Shown: positions 20,580 to 28,557, numbered from the stretch's first letter. The stretch is 64,000 nt of DNA from Pseudomonas abietaniphila (GCF_039697315.1 NZ_CP155619.1:1240001-1304000), one strand, 5' to 3'. Program-made: numbers and translations. Notes: generated from the sequence alone by a model not told the origin.

Positions 20580-21620
20580 GTGAACGCGCCCCGGGTCCGC
20601 CTCGGTGATCTGTCGGTCGGCTTCGTTCATGGCCTGGCCGGTGCCATCCGTGACTTGGGCCACGACCCGCAACCACTGCTCGATCAATTCGGTCTGGACC
20701 CGGCGCGGTTGGCGGAAGTCGGCGCAAGACTCTCGATTCCGCGCTACATGCGCCTGGGCCATGCGGCGATTCAACTGACCGGCACGCCGGCCCTGGGGCT
20801 GCGCATGGGGCGTTCGAGCCGGTTGAGTCAGGCTGGACTGGCCGGTGTGACGGCGGCTCAGGCGCCCACGGTAAGAGAGGCGGCGCGCACACTGATCCGT
20901 TTCGAGCCGTTGTACGGTTCCAATTATCGCGGGCAGTCGAGCTTTCACGAGGACAGCGAAGGCGCATGGCTGCGCTTCTATTCCATCAGCCCTTACAACG
21001 ACTACAACCGTTTTGTCGTGGATTCGATTCTCGCGGGCTGGCTGCATCAGCTCTCTACACTGGCGGGCACAGAGGTCCTTGCCGAAAAAATCGAGATTGA
21101 ATTCGACGCCCCTGCCTACGCCAGTGAATATGGCGCGCTGAGTGAAGAACCCGTGAGTTTCGAGGCGGGCGTCAACCAATTGCGTCTGAGCCAGCGCGTG
21201 CTCGGGCTGCGCAACCCGGATCATGTTCCTGGCACGTGGCGGCAGTTGCTGCAGCTGTGTGAGCGGGAACTGGAACAACTCACGCGCACCCGCAGCCTGC
21301 GTGAACGCATCACTCAGTTGCTGGGACCGTTGTTGAATGGTGGGCGGGAACCGGATCTGGAGGAAGTGGCAGCACGACTGAAGCTGCCCACCTGGACCCT
21401 GCGCCGCAAACTGGCGGAAGAAGGCACGCGCTTTCGCGCGATTCTCAATGACACTCGGCGAGATCTTGCGATGACCTATATCCGTGACACGGAACTGGCC
21501 TTTGGCGAGATCGCCTACTTGCTGGGTTTTGCGTCGGCCGAAGCCTTTCAACGCGCCTTCAAACGCTGGAACGGTCAGACCCCGGGAGAGTTCCGCCGCA
21601 GCCAACGTCATTCAGCCTGA
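20580..21620 (+). CDS. AraC-family transcriptional regulator (OruR/ArgR-like)
   Basis: Regulator of 346 residues. The N-terminal part (about 15-200) is the arabinose-binding-like domain of the OruR/VirF group (LSIPRYMRLGHAAIQLTG). The C-terminal part (about 235-340) has two helix-turn-helix motifs (LEEVAARLKLPTWTLRRKL and FGEIAYLLGFASAEAFQRAFKRWNG). The start is GTG at 20580, 3 bp after the nitrilase-fold stop, so the pair is co-transcribed and probably functionally linked. The effector is unknown. Confidence 0.9.
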   Translation: MNAPRVRLGDLSVGFVHGLAGAIRDLGHDPQPLLDQFGLDPARLAEVGARLSIPRYMRLGHAAIQLTGTPALGLRMGRSSRLSQAGLAGVTAAQAPTVREAARTLIRFEPLYGSNYRGQSSFHEDSEGAWLRFYSISPYNDYNRFVVDSILAGWLHQLSTLAGTEVLAEKIEIEFDAPAYASEYGALSEEPVSFEAGVNQLRLSQRVLGLRNPDHVPGTWRQLLQLCERELEQLTRTRSLRERITQLLGPLLNGGREPDLEEVAARLKLPTWTLRRKLAEEGTRFRAILNDTRRDLAMTYIRDTELAFGEIAYLLGFASAEAFQRAFKRWNGQTPGEFRRSQRHSA

Positions 21621-21627
21621 GCGATGC

Positions 21628-21714
21628 TTAAAGCTCCGTAGCGTCGTCGGCGGGTTCAAGCGGATCAAGTTCGTAAGCCTGATATTCCAGCAGTTCTTCC
21701 TGATAATCATCCAT
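21628..21714 (-). CDS. Small acidic ORF (28 residues)
   Basis: A 28-codon ORF reading MDDYQEELLEYQAYELDP and ending PADDATEL. It is strongly acidic, with a GAGGG element about 10 nt upstream of the ATG. It is convergent with the AraC gene, its stop lying 7 bp from the AraC stop. I recall similar short acidic proteins in Pseudomonas genomes but cannot name one. Composition and the ribosome site favour a real small protein; no function is visible. Confidence 0.55.
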   Translation of the reverse strand: MDDYQEELLEYQAYELDPLEPADDATEL

Positions 21715-21990
21715 CACTCATGCCCTCGTGGCTGTTCTCTTTCGTCTCAGTAGTCTTTTTCTGTCGTTTCAGCGACTGGTTTCACTGACCACGACCTTCA
21801 CCCTAAAGTGCCGTCATGAAGGATAAATGAACGCTTCTTGAACAATAGACGAGGTGAACGCGGAAGCATTTACCGGCGCATCCGTGTCAAGGCTCTAGGG
21901 CGCGGTCCATGGCCAGTTGTTGAAATGTTTAGCTCAAGACCAAAAATCGTGCAAGTGGTCAGGAAATTCCTACGCCCATGGGTCACGCAT

Positions 21991-22126
21991 CTGTAGGCGC
22001 GTGGCGTGTCCCGCGATCGGCTGCGCAGCAGTCGTCAACGGTGAAATACGGTGTATCAGGCAGATAGCACTTCATCCTTTTGCTGCCGGTTCCCGGCAGA
22101 TCGCGGGACAAGCCGCGCTCCTACAG
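21991..22126. repeat. REP inverted pair upstream of ilvA
   Basis: The left arm (CTGTAGGCGCGTGGCGTGTC, 21991 on) and the right arm ending 22126 are complementary across about 28 bp with two or three mismatches, enclosing about 80 bp. The right arm stops 11 bp before the ilvA -35 element. The rest of the gap (21715-21990) shows no gene I can support. Confidence 0.75.
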
Positions 22127-22136
22127 GTGCCAGCTC

Positions 22137-22164
22137 TTGACGTACCTGTCCTGTTCGCCATAGT
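22137..22164 (+). promoter_or_regulatory. Sigma-70 promoter of the ilvA leader
   Basis: TTGACG (22137-22142), a 16-bp spacer and CATAGT (22159-22164). The start of transcription should lie near 22170-22172, only 2-4 nt before the leader-peptide ATG at 22174. Confidence 0.6.
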
Positions 22165-22173
22165 CTTCGGGTC

Positions 22174-22239
22174 ATGAACGTTACCCAGCATTTCTTCGGC
22201 CAGATAATTATTACCGCCATTCCAGTCATGGCGGGTTAG
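22174..22239 (+). CDS. ilvA leader peptide (attenuator)
   Basis: A 21-residue ORF, MNVTQHFFGQ then IIITAIPVMAG and a TAG stop. Codons 11-13 are three consecutive Ile codons (ATA ATT ATT), followed by a Thr and another Ile at codon 16, as expected for a peptide that senses charged tRNA-Ile and perhaps tRNA-Thr. The last codons form arm 2 of the attenuator hairpins. There is no ribosome-binding site, and the predicted transcript starts almost at the ATG, so translation would be nearly leaderless. Confidence 0.7.
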   Translation: MNVTQHFFGQIIITAIPVMAG

Positions 22240-22279
22240 CCGACGTTTGCACCGAACCCGCCCTAGAGGCGGGTTTTTT
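22214..22279 (+). promoter_or_regulatory. Transcription attenuator of ilvA (arms 1-4)
   Basis: Arm 1 CCGCCAT (22214-22220) pairs with ATGGCGG (22228-22234). Arm 2 GGCGGGTT (22230-22237) can instead pair with arm 3 AACCCGCC (22255-22262), the antiterminator. Arm 3 can also pair with arm 4 GGCGGGTT (22268-22275), which continues into six Ts: the terminator. A ribosome stalled on the Ile codons at 22204-22212 would block arm 1 and free arm 2; one at the stop codon (22237) would cover arm 2 and allow termination. Same logic as the enterobacterial ilv and trp leaders. Confidence 0.8.
22255..22279 (+). terminator. Attenuator terminator upstream of ilvA
   Basis: Arms 3 and 4 of the attenuator: an 8-bp GC-rich stem (AACCCGCC/GGCGGGTT), 5-nt loop, T run 22274-22279. 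It lies 120 bp before the ilvA start. Confidence 0.85.
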
Positions 22280-22321
22280 CTCTCTGTCTCCCGGGCCCAA
22301 ATCTCGAATCAGGAGTCAGAC

Positions 22322-22402
22322 ATGATCATCATCCGCCCTTCCCTCGCCGTCTTCTTGTCACGCCTGATCATCGCCACCCCTTCGACGAGGCCGACACGAT
22401 GA
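22322..22402 (+). CDS. Short upstream ORF overlapping the ilvA start
   Basis: A 26-residue ORF reading MIIIRPSLAVFLSRLIIATP and ending in TRPTR. It has the strongest ribosome site in the region (CAGGAG, 7 nt before the ATG), and its TGA overlaps the ilvA ATG (ATGA). Three Ile codons follow the start and two more lie inside. It probably couples translation to ilvA and may add a second isoleucine-sensitive step. No known family. Confidence 0.55.
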   Translation: MIIIRPSLAVFLSRLIIATPSTRPTR

Positions 22403-23952
22403 ACCAGATGCTCGAGAAAACGCTGGCCCAAGGCGACCTGCTCAATCACTACGTCAAAAAAATCCTCACCTCGCGCGTCTACGACGTGGCCGTGGAAACC
22501 CCGCTGCACGGCGCTCGTCAGCTGTCCGAGCGGCTGGGCAACCAGGTGTTGCTCAAGCGCGAAGACCTGCAGCCGGTGTTCTCCTTCAAGATTCGTGGCG
22601 CCTACAACAAGCTGGCCCAGTTGAGCCCGGAAGAACTGGCGCGGGGCGTGGTCACGGCGTCGGCGGGCAACCATGCGCAAGGCCTGGCGCTGGCGGCGAA
22701 GACCCTGGGGGTGTCGGCCACCATCGTGATGCCCAAGACCACCCCGGAGATCAAGGTCGAAGGCGTGCGCTCGCGCGGCGGCAAGGTGGTGCTGCACGGC
22801 GACTCGTTCCCGGAGGCGCTGGCGTATTCGCTGAAGCTGGTCGAGGAAAAAGGCTACGTCTACATCCACCCTTACGACGATCCAGACACCATCGCCGGGC
22901 AAGGCACGGTGGCCATGGAAATCCTGCGTCAGCACCCGGGCCAACTGGACGCGATCTTCGTGCCGGTGGGCGGCGGCGGGCTGATCGCCGGCATCGCGGC
23001 GTACGTGAAATACCTGCGTCCGGAGATCAAGGTGATCGGCGTCGAACCCGACGACTCCAACTGCCTGCAACAGGCCATGGCCTATGGCGAGCGGGTCGTG
23101 CTGCAGCAGGTCGGGCTGTTTGCCGACGGCGTGGCCGTGGCGCAGATCGGCCAGTACACCTTCGACATCTGCAAGGATTACGTTGATGAGGTGATCACGG
23201 TCAGCACCGACGAGATCTGCGCGGCGATCAAGGACATCTACGACGACACCCGCTCGATCACCGAGCCAGCGGGCGCGCTGGGCGTGGCCGGGATCAAGCG
23301 CTACACCGAGCAGTATGGCGTCAGCGGCCAGACCTTCGTCGCCATTGATTCAGGCGCCAACGTCAATTTCGACCGCCTGCGCCACGTCGCCGAGCGCGCC
23401 GAGCTGGGCGAAGGCCGCGAAGCGATCATTGCCGTGACCATTCCCGAGCAGCCGGGCAGTTTCAAGGCGTTCTGCGAGGCCATCGGCAAGCGCCAGATCA
23501 CCGAATTCAACTACCGCTACCACACCGACCGCGAGGCGCACATCTTCGTCGGCGTGCAGACGCATCCTGAGAACGATCCGCGCAAGGCGTTGATCGCCAG
23601 CCTGACCGCGCAAGGCTTCCCGGTGTTGGACCTGACCGACAACGAACTGGCCAAGCTGCACCTGCGGCACATGGTCGGTGGGCATTCGGAGCGGGTCAGC
23701 GATGAAGTGGTGTTCCGCTTCGAATTCCCCGAGCGGCCGGGCGCGCTGTTCAACTTCCTCAACAAGCTGGGCGGCAAATGGAACATCTCGATGTTCCACT
23801 ACCGCAACCACGGCGCAGCGGACGGGCGCGTCGTCGCGGGTCTGGTGGTGCCGGAGGATGAACGGCATCTGGTGCCCAAGGCACTGGCGGAGATTGGTTA
23901 TCCGTACTGGGATGAGACGAACAACCCGGCGTACAAGTTGTTTCTCGGCTGA
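22399..23952 (+). CDS. ilvA: Threonine ammonia-lyase, biosynthetic
   Basis: Deaminates threonine to 2-oxobutanoate, the first committed step to isoleucine. The 517 residues hold the PLP catalytic domain (about 1-340), with the Lys in PVFSFKIRGAYNKL, SAGNHAQGLALAA, and the phosphate-binding VPVGGGGLIAG. Two C-terminal ACT-like regulatory domains follow (RPGSF-type starts at IPEQPGSFKAF and FPERPGALFNFL), for feedback by isoleucine and valine. The length fits the IlvA biosynthetic class. The start at 22399 is chosen for its overlap with the upstream short ORF and a nearby GAGG; a Met at codon 4 is the alternative. An attenuator controls it. Confidence 0.96.
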   Translation: MNQMLEKTLAQGDLLNHYVKKILTSRVYDVAVETPLHGARQLSERLGNQVLLKREDLQPVFSFKIRGAYNKLAQLSPEELARGVVTASAGNHAQGLALAAKTLGVSATIVMPKTTPEIKVEGVRSRGGKVVLHGDSFPEALAYSLKLVEEKGYVYIHPYDDPDTIAGQGTVAMEILRQHPGQLDAIFVPVGGGGLIAGIAAYVKYLRPEIKVIGVEPDDSNCLQQAMAYGERVVLQQVGLFADGVAVAQIGQYTFDICKDYVDEVITVSTDEICAAIKDIYDDTRSITEPAGALGVAGIKRYTEQYGVSGQTFVAIDSGANVNFDRLRHVAERAELGEGREAIIAVTIPEQPGSFKAFCEAIGKRQITEFNYRYHTDREAHIFVGVQTHPENDPRKALIASLTAQGFPVLDLTDNELAKLHLRHMVGGHSERVSDEVVFRFEFPERPGALFNFLNKLGGKWNISMFHYRNHGAADGRVVAGLVVPEDERHLVPKALAEIGYPYWDETNNPAYKLFLG

Positions 23953-23970
23953 CAGGGATCTACTTCTTTT

Positions 23971-23992
23971 GTAGGAGCGCGCTTGCCCGCGA
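23971..23992. repeat. Single REP arm after ilvA
   Basis: GTAGGAGCGCGCTTGCCCGC, the same arm as at 8091, with no partner arm nearby. It directly abuts the tandem repeat array. Confidence 0.65.
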
Positions 23993-23994
23993 GT

Positions 23995-24540
23995 GCGGTG
24001 AGTCAGTGAACACATCCATGACTGATATACCGCATTCGATGCCGTCGTAACCTCCGACGTCTCCCACAGGGACCGTATAGGCCCAGAGCCCTTGGTTGTC
24101 GCAAGACTTGTGACTGCCGCAGAACCTGTGGTTGCCTCAAATGTGTGGCTGGCGCAAACCTGGGGTGTCTCAAAATGTGGCTGGTGCAAAATCTGTGGGA
24201 GCTGCTGGAGGTTACGACAGTGGCGAATGCGGTGGGTCAGTGAACACATCCATGACTGACATACCGTATTCGCTGCCGTCGTAACCTCCGACGTCTCCCA
24301 CAGGGACCGTACAGGCCCAGAGCCCTTGGTTGTCGCAAGACTTGTGACTGCCGCAGAACCTGTGGTTGCCTCAAATGTGCGGCTGGCGCAAACCTGGGGT
24401 TGCCTCAAATGTATGGCTGCCGCAAACCTGTGGGAGCTGCTGGAGGTTACGACAGTGGCGAATGCGGTGGGTCAGTCATAACACCGGAGACTGTTACACC
24501 GCCTACCCTGATCTCGCAACCTTCGACCTTTCCCACAGAG
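23995..24540. repeat. Nested tandem repeat: 234-bp unit, two full copies and a partial third
   Basis: The phrase GCGGTG(A/G)GTCAGT recurs with spacings of 234 and 235 bp (GTCAG at 24002, 24236 and 24471). Copies 1 and 2 differ at few positions; copy 3 breaks off after about 75 bp. Inside each unit (24094-24205, 24328-24438) are about six degenerate 17-bp microrepeats of the form GGCTGGCGCAAACCTGT. The junction of copies 1 and 2 has a 111-bp inverted repeat (24193-24303) with ends CTGTGGGAGC and GTCTCCCACAG, inner arms GGAGGTTACGAC and GTCGTAACCTCC. No gene is visible. Confidence 0.85.
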
Positions 24541-24572
24541 AGCGTTTAGAGAACCAAACGTGTGATTGGACC

Positions 24573-25436
24573 TCACTGCGCCGGCGTCACTGCCTCAGGT
24601 GCTGGCTCGCCAGCGGGAGCCGGCTCCTGCGCCGGTGTCGGTGCAGGCGTTTCAACAGGGGCAGCGGTTTCAGCCTTCAGCGGTTCAGGCTCTGCGGGGG
24701 CTGGCATGGGTTCGCTGCTTTGCTCGGCAGCCGCCGCAGGCGCTGTGGCCGGGGTGGCAAGCGGTGCAGGTGCGGCGGCGGGAGCAGCCGCAGGCGCTGC
24801 TGTCGCTGGCTTCTGCTCGGTCAACGCCGCCGCTTTTGCTGCGGGCGCAGGTTCCGGCATGCCCATATCAGCCTTGGGTTTATCTTCGATGTGCGCAGCT
24901 TTCTTCACTTCAGGCGGCAGGAAGTTTTCCACCAACGCGAAGAAACGATCGTAGAACTTGGACGAAGACACCGTTTCACTGGCCACCTTGACCATCGAAT
25001 CGTCCGTAGACCCGATCGGCATCGACACCGAACCCAGCACACCGACACCCAGACTCGCCGAGTTATTCACCTTTTTCAGCGCGTAACGATCCTGAAGGGC
25101 GTTGGCAAACATGGTGGCTTTGCCGTCAGCATTGCCATCAGCCGCACAGACTACGCTGAAGCTGATCTCCATGTGTGTCTCGCCGGTCTGCTGGAAGCTC
25201 TTGTGGCCGCTGATCATTTTCGGATCACTGCTGGTGATGATGTAACCCTGGCTCAGCAGCGCCCGGCGTCCTGCCTCGCAGGTGGCGGAATCGGAGACGG
25301 GGTAGTTGCGCGAGAATGTCCCGGCGTCGTCGAAGTTTTCATGCTCATAGACAGTAGGCTTCTTTGACGAGCAGCCTGCGGCGGCCAGCAGGGCAAGAAC
25401 CCAGCATGCGGTACGAAAGCTCAGTAATTTAGACAT
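24573..25436 (-). CDS. DUF2242 lipoprotein with Ala/Pro-rich tail
   Basis: Probable lipoprotein of 287 residues. The signal peptide ends in LLAAAGCSSKKP (lipobox Cys near residue 21). A folded domain (about 25-195) fits the DUF2242 family (YEHENFDDAGTFSRNYP), of unknown function. From about 195 to the end it is a low-complexity Ala/Pro/Glu tail, which may span the periplasm or peptidoglycan. The start at 25436 (MSKLLSFRT) opens the signal peptide. The stop lies just beyond the tandem repeat array. The upstream gap (25437-25704) shows nothing clear. Confidence 0.85.
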   Translation of the reverse strand: MSKLLSFRTACWVLALLAAAGCSSKKPTVYEHENFDDAGTFSRNYPVSDSATCEAGRRALLSQGYIITSSDPKMISGHKSFQQTGETHMEISFSVVCAADGNADGKATMFANALQDRYALKKVNNSASLGVGVLGSVSMPIGSTDDSMVKVASETVSSSKFYDRFFALVENFLPPEVKKAAHIEDKPKADMGMPEPAPAAKAAALTEQKPATAAPAAAPAAAPAPLATPATAPAAAAEQSSEPMPAPAEPEPLKAETAAPVETPAPTPAQEPAPAGEPAPEAVTPAQ

Positions 25437-25704
25437 CAAACATCCCGGGGAAAAAGGTCGACAGAACAGTGGACCGGAGAAATCGCCGGTAAGTCTGCAA
25501 CAAGCCTTGCATCGGATCAACGCAGAGTTTGCAACCAGGTGGATACATCCTGACGCGCAGAAGCGCTTGGCAGAGCCTGCGACGGGCTGCGTGGGGGTTT
25601 TCACGGCCGTTTGGCTCCCCCAACAGCGCGGCCGAGAAAACGCCCAGCGGACACAGGAATCGACTGACGGTCGTGGTTCTCATGCGCGCCATGGGTAACA
25701 GCCT

Positions 25705-26970
25705 TCAGATCTCGCCGTGCTCCATGCGCACGCCGAGGAATTCAAGGGCACGCCAGTAACCCGGGTAGGTCTTGCCCACGCAGTCAGGGTCCTGAATACG
25801 CACGCCCGAGACTTTTAGCCCCGCGAGGGCAAAACACATGGCGATGCGGTGGTCTGAGTGCGTGTTGATCAACGCGTTGCTGCTGGTCCCGGCCAACCCG
25901 GGATCCGCCGCGACCAGCAAATCATCGCCCTCCACCGTCGCAAGGCCAGGACGCACCTGATTCAGACCGTCGTGCAGGGCCTGAACCCGGTCGCACTCCT
26001 TCACGCGCAGGTTGGCCAGATCCACGAACCGCACCGGCGTTTTATTGAACGCTGCCAACACTGCCAACGTAGGGATCGCATCCTGCATCTGCGAGCCGTT
26101 GATGACCGCCGGCATGTTCGGGAACTGGGCGATCACGTCCATTGCCTTGGCATCGGGCTGGGTGAACGCTTCGGCAGCGACCCCCAGATCGATCTTCCCC
26201 GCAGTCAGCGCTTCAGCCGCCCACAGGTAGGTCGCGGCTGAAGCATCGGGCTCGATCTGATAATCGCACGCGGTGTAACCGGTGGGCGAAACACGCCAAA
26301 GCGCTTCGTCAACGACCTCCACCTCGGCACCGAACGCGCGCATGCAGGCAATGGTCAGGTCGATGTACCCGCGAGCGCCGATCTCTTTACCGGTCAGCGC
26401 CACTTCAATCGGCGCATCACCACAGGCGGCAACCATCAGCAATGCCGAGACGTACTGACTCGACAGACCGCCATCAATTTCAAAGCGCGTGGCCTTGATC
26501 GAACCGCTGCCATGGATGACCACGGGCGGACAACCCGTGGCGCTCTCGGCGTTCAGACCGCCCTTGCGCAAAGACTCCAGCAGCGGACCAATAGGACGCT
26601 TCTGCATGTAATGGTCGCCATCCAGCGTCACGCTGCCGTTGACGGTACACACCGCAGCGGTGAGAAAGCGCACGGCCGTGCCGGCATTCCCCAGAAACAG
26701 CGGTCCTTCAGGCACCTGCAAACGGCCACTGCTGGTTACCACGAAACTGGTGTCATCCGGTTCTTCGATGGTGACGCCCATCTGCCGCAAGGCATTGGAC
26801 ATGTGTCGTGTGTCGTCGCTTTTAAGTGCGCCGCGCAGGTGGCTGGTGCCTTTGGCCAGCGCCGCCAGCAACAAAGCACGGTTGGTGATCGACTTGGAGC
26901 CAGGTGGCGCAACGTGCCCCGTCAACGGAACACCCGGCGGGATCACAGTGATGGTTTGGTTCATGCCCAT
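25705..26970 (-). CDS. aroA: Stand-alone EPSP synthase (3-phosphoshikimate 1-carboxyvinyltransferase)
   Basis: Shikimate pathway enzyme joining shikimate-3-phosphate and PEP. The 421 residues hold PPGSKSITNRALLLAALA (Lys and Ser binding the substrates), LFLGNAGTAVRFL, QKRPIGPLLESL and the C-terminal HSDHRIAMCFA. In E. coli the second motif reads GTAMRPL; here Phe replaces the Pro equivalent to P101, a position where changes affect glyphosate binding. In pseudomonads the housekeeping AroA is usually fused to TyrA, so this may be a second copy. The start at 26970 has GGAGAG 10 nt upstream; ATG at 26964 is possible. Confidence 0.92.
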   Translation of the reverse strand: MGMNQTITVIPPGVPLTGHVAPPGSKSITNRALLLAALAKGTSHLRGALKSDDTRHMSNALRQMGVTIEEPDDTSFVVTSSGRLQVPEGPLFLGNAGTAVRFLTAAVCTVNGSVTLDGDHYMQKRPIGPLLESLRKGGLNAESATGCPPVVIHGSGSIKATRFEIDGGLSSQYVSALLMVAACGDAPIEVALTGKEIGARGYIDLTIACMRAFGAEVEVVDEALWRVSPTGYTACDYQIEPDASAATYLWAAEALTAGKIDLGVAAEAFTQPDAKAMDVIAQFPNMPAVINGSQMQDAIPTLAVLAAFNKTPVRFVDLANLRVKECDRVQALHDGLNQVRPGLATVEGDDLLVAADPGLAGTSSNALINTHSDHRIAMCFALAGLKVSGVRIQDPDCVGKTYPGYWRALEFLGVRMEHGEI

Positions 26971-27084
26971 GGGTCCAGCTCTCCAGGTTCGAAGTCAGCG
27001 CGGCTTAACAAGCCGGCAATGATGTCATTTATCCGTGCACTCTGCAGTATCGAGTTAACGCCCGCGACAAGGGCTTGATCGACG

Positions 27085-28038
27085 CTACACCGCTTTCCCC
27101 GAATCCAGGCGGTATTCCCGCCCCACCTCCATCAGCGATCGCAGCGTATCGGGGTCGGGTTGATAGCCCAGCAATTCTCTGGCCTTGGAACAATCAACGG
27201 TCAGTGATCCGCACAGCTGGGTATACAAATCGCCCTTACCCATCAGTTTGAGCAATCCTCCCAGCAGCATGGGGGGAACCGGGATCGACCACTGTCGTTT
27301 CTGCATCCCCTGGGCAAGCGCGTCAAGTATCTGCGGGGTAGACACGTCAGTGCCATCGCTGGCGAGGAACAGTTGCCCAGCGGCCTTGGGGTGCTGTGAA
27401 GCCAACGCGATCAGGCGGGCCAGGTTATCGATGGACACGATGCTTCTGGCATTGCGTACCGAGCCAAACGGGCTGGGAATGCCTTTATCCACCACCTTCA
27501 GCAAGGTTCTGAAGTTACCGGGGGCTTGCGCGCCGTAGACCAGGGGCGGGCGAATAATCACCAGCTCCATGACCTCTGACCGGACGAGCGCTTGCAACCC
27601 TTGTTCGGCGTCCAGTTTGGAGCGGGCGTAATGTGCGACCGGCCGAGGCACAGAGGTCTCGGTGAAACGCTGGCCGCCGGATTCGTTGCCGTTGACCCCG
27701 ATCGAACTGATGAAAACGAAGCGTCCGACGCCCGCCGCCATCGCCATGCGCGCCAATTCCAGCGTCGCATCACAGTTCACTGCCCGGTAGAGATCTGCAG
27801 TGTCACCCTGCTTGTTCAGCACATGCGCCCTGCCCGCGAGGTGCACGATGCAATCGACCGAACCGAGGCAGCCCCCGACCGCGTTCGGATCAGTAAAGTC
27901 AGCGGCACGGTAGTCGACGCCCGGTACGCTTCCTTCTCCGGACCGGGACACACCGATCACGGAGTGCCCGTCACCGACCAGCCACTCACACAGCCGGGTG
28001 CCGATGAATCCAGTGGCTCCCGTAACAAGAATCCGCAT
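27085..28038 (-). CDS. NAD-dependent sugar epimerase/dehydratase (WbpV/GalE-like)
   Basis: Extended SDR of 317 residues. GATGFIGTRLCEWL binds NAD, HLAGRAH follows, and the active site has SSIGVNGN and YARSK (Tyr-x-x-x-Lys). Such enzymes make UDP-sugars for O-antigen; WbpV of P. aeruginosa is the closest group by memory. No glycosyltransferase or O-antigen gene lies nearby, so this is an orphan, just downstream of the tRNA operon terminator. It may be the remnant of a lost or moved polysaccharide cluster. Confidence 0.85.
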   Translation of the reverse strand: MRILVTGATGFIGTRLCEWLVGDGHSVIGVSRSGEGSVPGVDYRAADFTDPNAVGGCLGSVDCIVHLAGRAHVLNKQGDTADLYRAVNCDATLELARMAMAAGVGRFVFISSIGVNGNESGGQRFTETSVPRPVAHYARSKLDAEQGLQALVRSEVMELVIIRPPLVYGAQAPGNFRTLLKVVDKGIPSPFGSVRNARSIVSIDNLARLIALASQHPKAAGQLFLASDGTDVSTPQILDALAQGMQKRQWSIPVPPMLLGGLLKLMGKGDLYTQLCGSLTVDCSKARELLGYQPDPDTLRSLMEVGREYRLDSGKAV

Positions 28039-28121
28039 GGTTCGAAACTCGATATCCCTAAAGGGAGTGCATGATAAACGCAGAAGTCGTGGCGAGACGG
28101 CCGCCCACTTTTCGCAGGCAC

Positions 28122-28146
28122 AAAAAAAGCGACCCAAGGTCGCTTT
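28122..28146 (-). terminator. Terminator of the tRNA operon
   Basis: On the minus strand AGCGACC / GGTCGCT with a 3-nt loop is followed by a run of seven Ts, 42 nt after the last tRNA. Confidence 0.85.
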
Positions 28147-28187
28147 CTTTGTCGCTTCAAGGAGTTCAAGGGCCTTGAAGCTATGTA

Positions 28188-28264
28188 TGGCGCAGCGGAC
28201 GGGACTCGAACCCGCGACCCCCGGCGTGACAGGCCGGTATTCTAACCGACTGAACTACCGCTGC
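28188..28264 (-). tRNA. tRNA-Asp (GTC), copy 2
   Basis: 77 nt with the 3' CCA encoded. The acceptor GCAGCGG pairs with CCGCTGC, the D arm is TAGTTCAGTCGGTTAGAATA, the anticodon loop CTGTCAC carries GTC, and the T arm is GCGGGTTCGAGTCCCGT. The sequence is identical to the copy at 28393. Confidence 0.97.
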
Positions 28265-28392
28265 GTGTCGCACAGACTTGCATCTGTTTAACTCTGTTGA
28301 AACCGGCTTTTTAGAAGCCTGCTTCGTATAACACTGATTGATTGCCTTGGCGTTCAATCTCAAACCGGACTCAATATCCGATCTGGAAAATA

Positions 28393-28469
28393 TGGCGCAG
28401 CGGACGGGACTCGAACCCGCGACCCCCGGCGTGACAGGCCGGTATTCTAACCGACTGAACTACCGCTGC
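28393..28469 (-). tRNA. tRNA-Asp (GTC), copy 1
   Basis: Identical over 77 nt to the copy at 28188, from which it is separated by 128 bp of unrelated spacer. Second gene of the Val-Asp-Asp operon. Confidence 0.97.
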
Positions 28470-28557
28470 GCAGTGGTGGACTTGCGTCCTGCTGAATCTC
28501 AGTAACCTTCAGCGTGTCTTCCAAACTTCGTAGCGTCAGCTACTCAGCGCTCAACGA

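Noticed and set aside
23995..24540. CRISPR array
   Set aside because: Repeats are 234 bp and nearly contiguous, the 17-bp microrepeats are degenerate and unspaced, and no cas gene is near.
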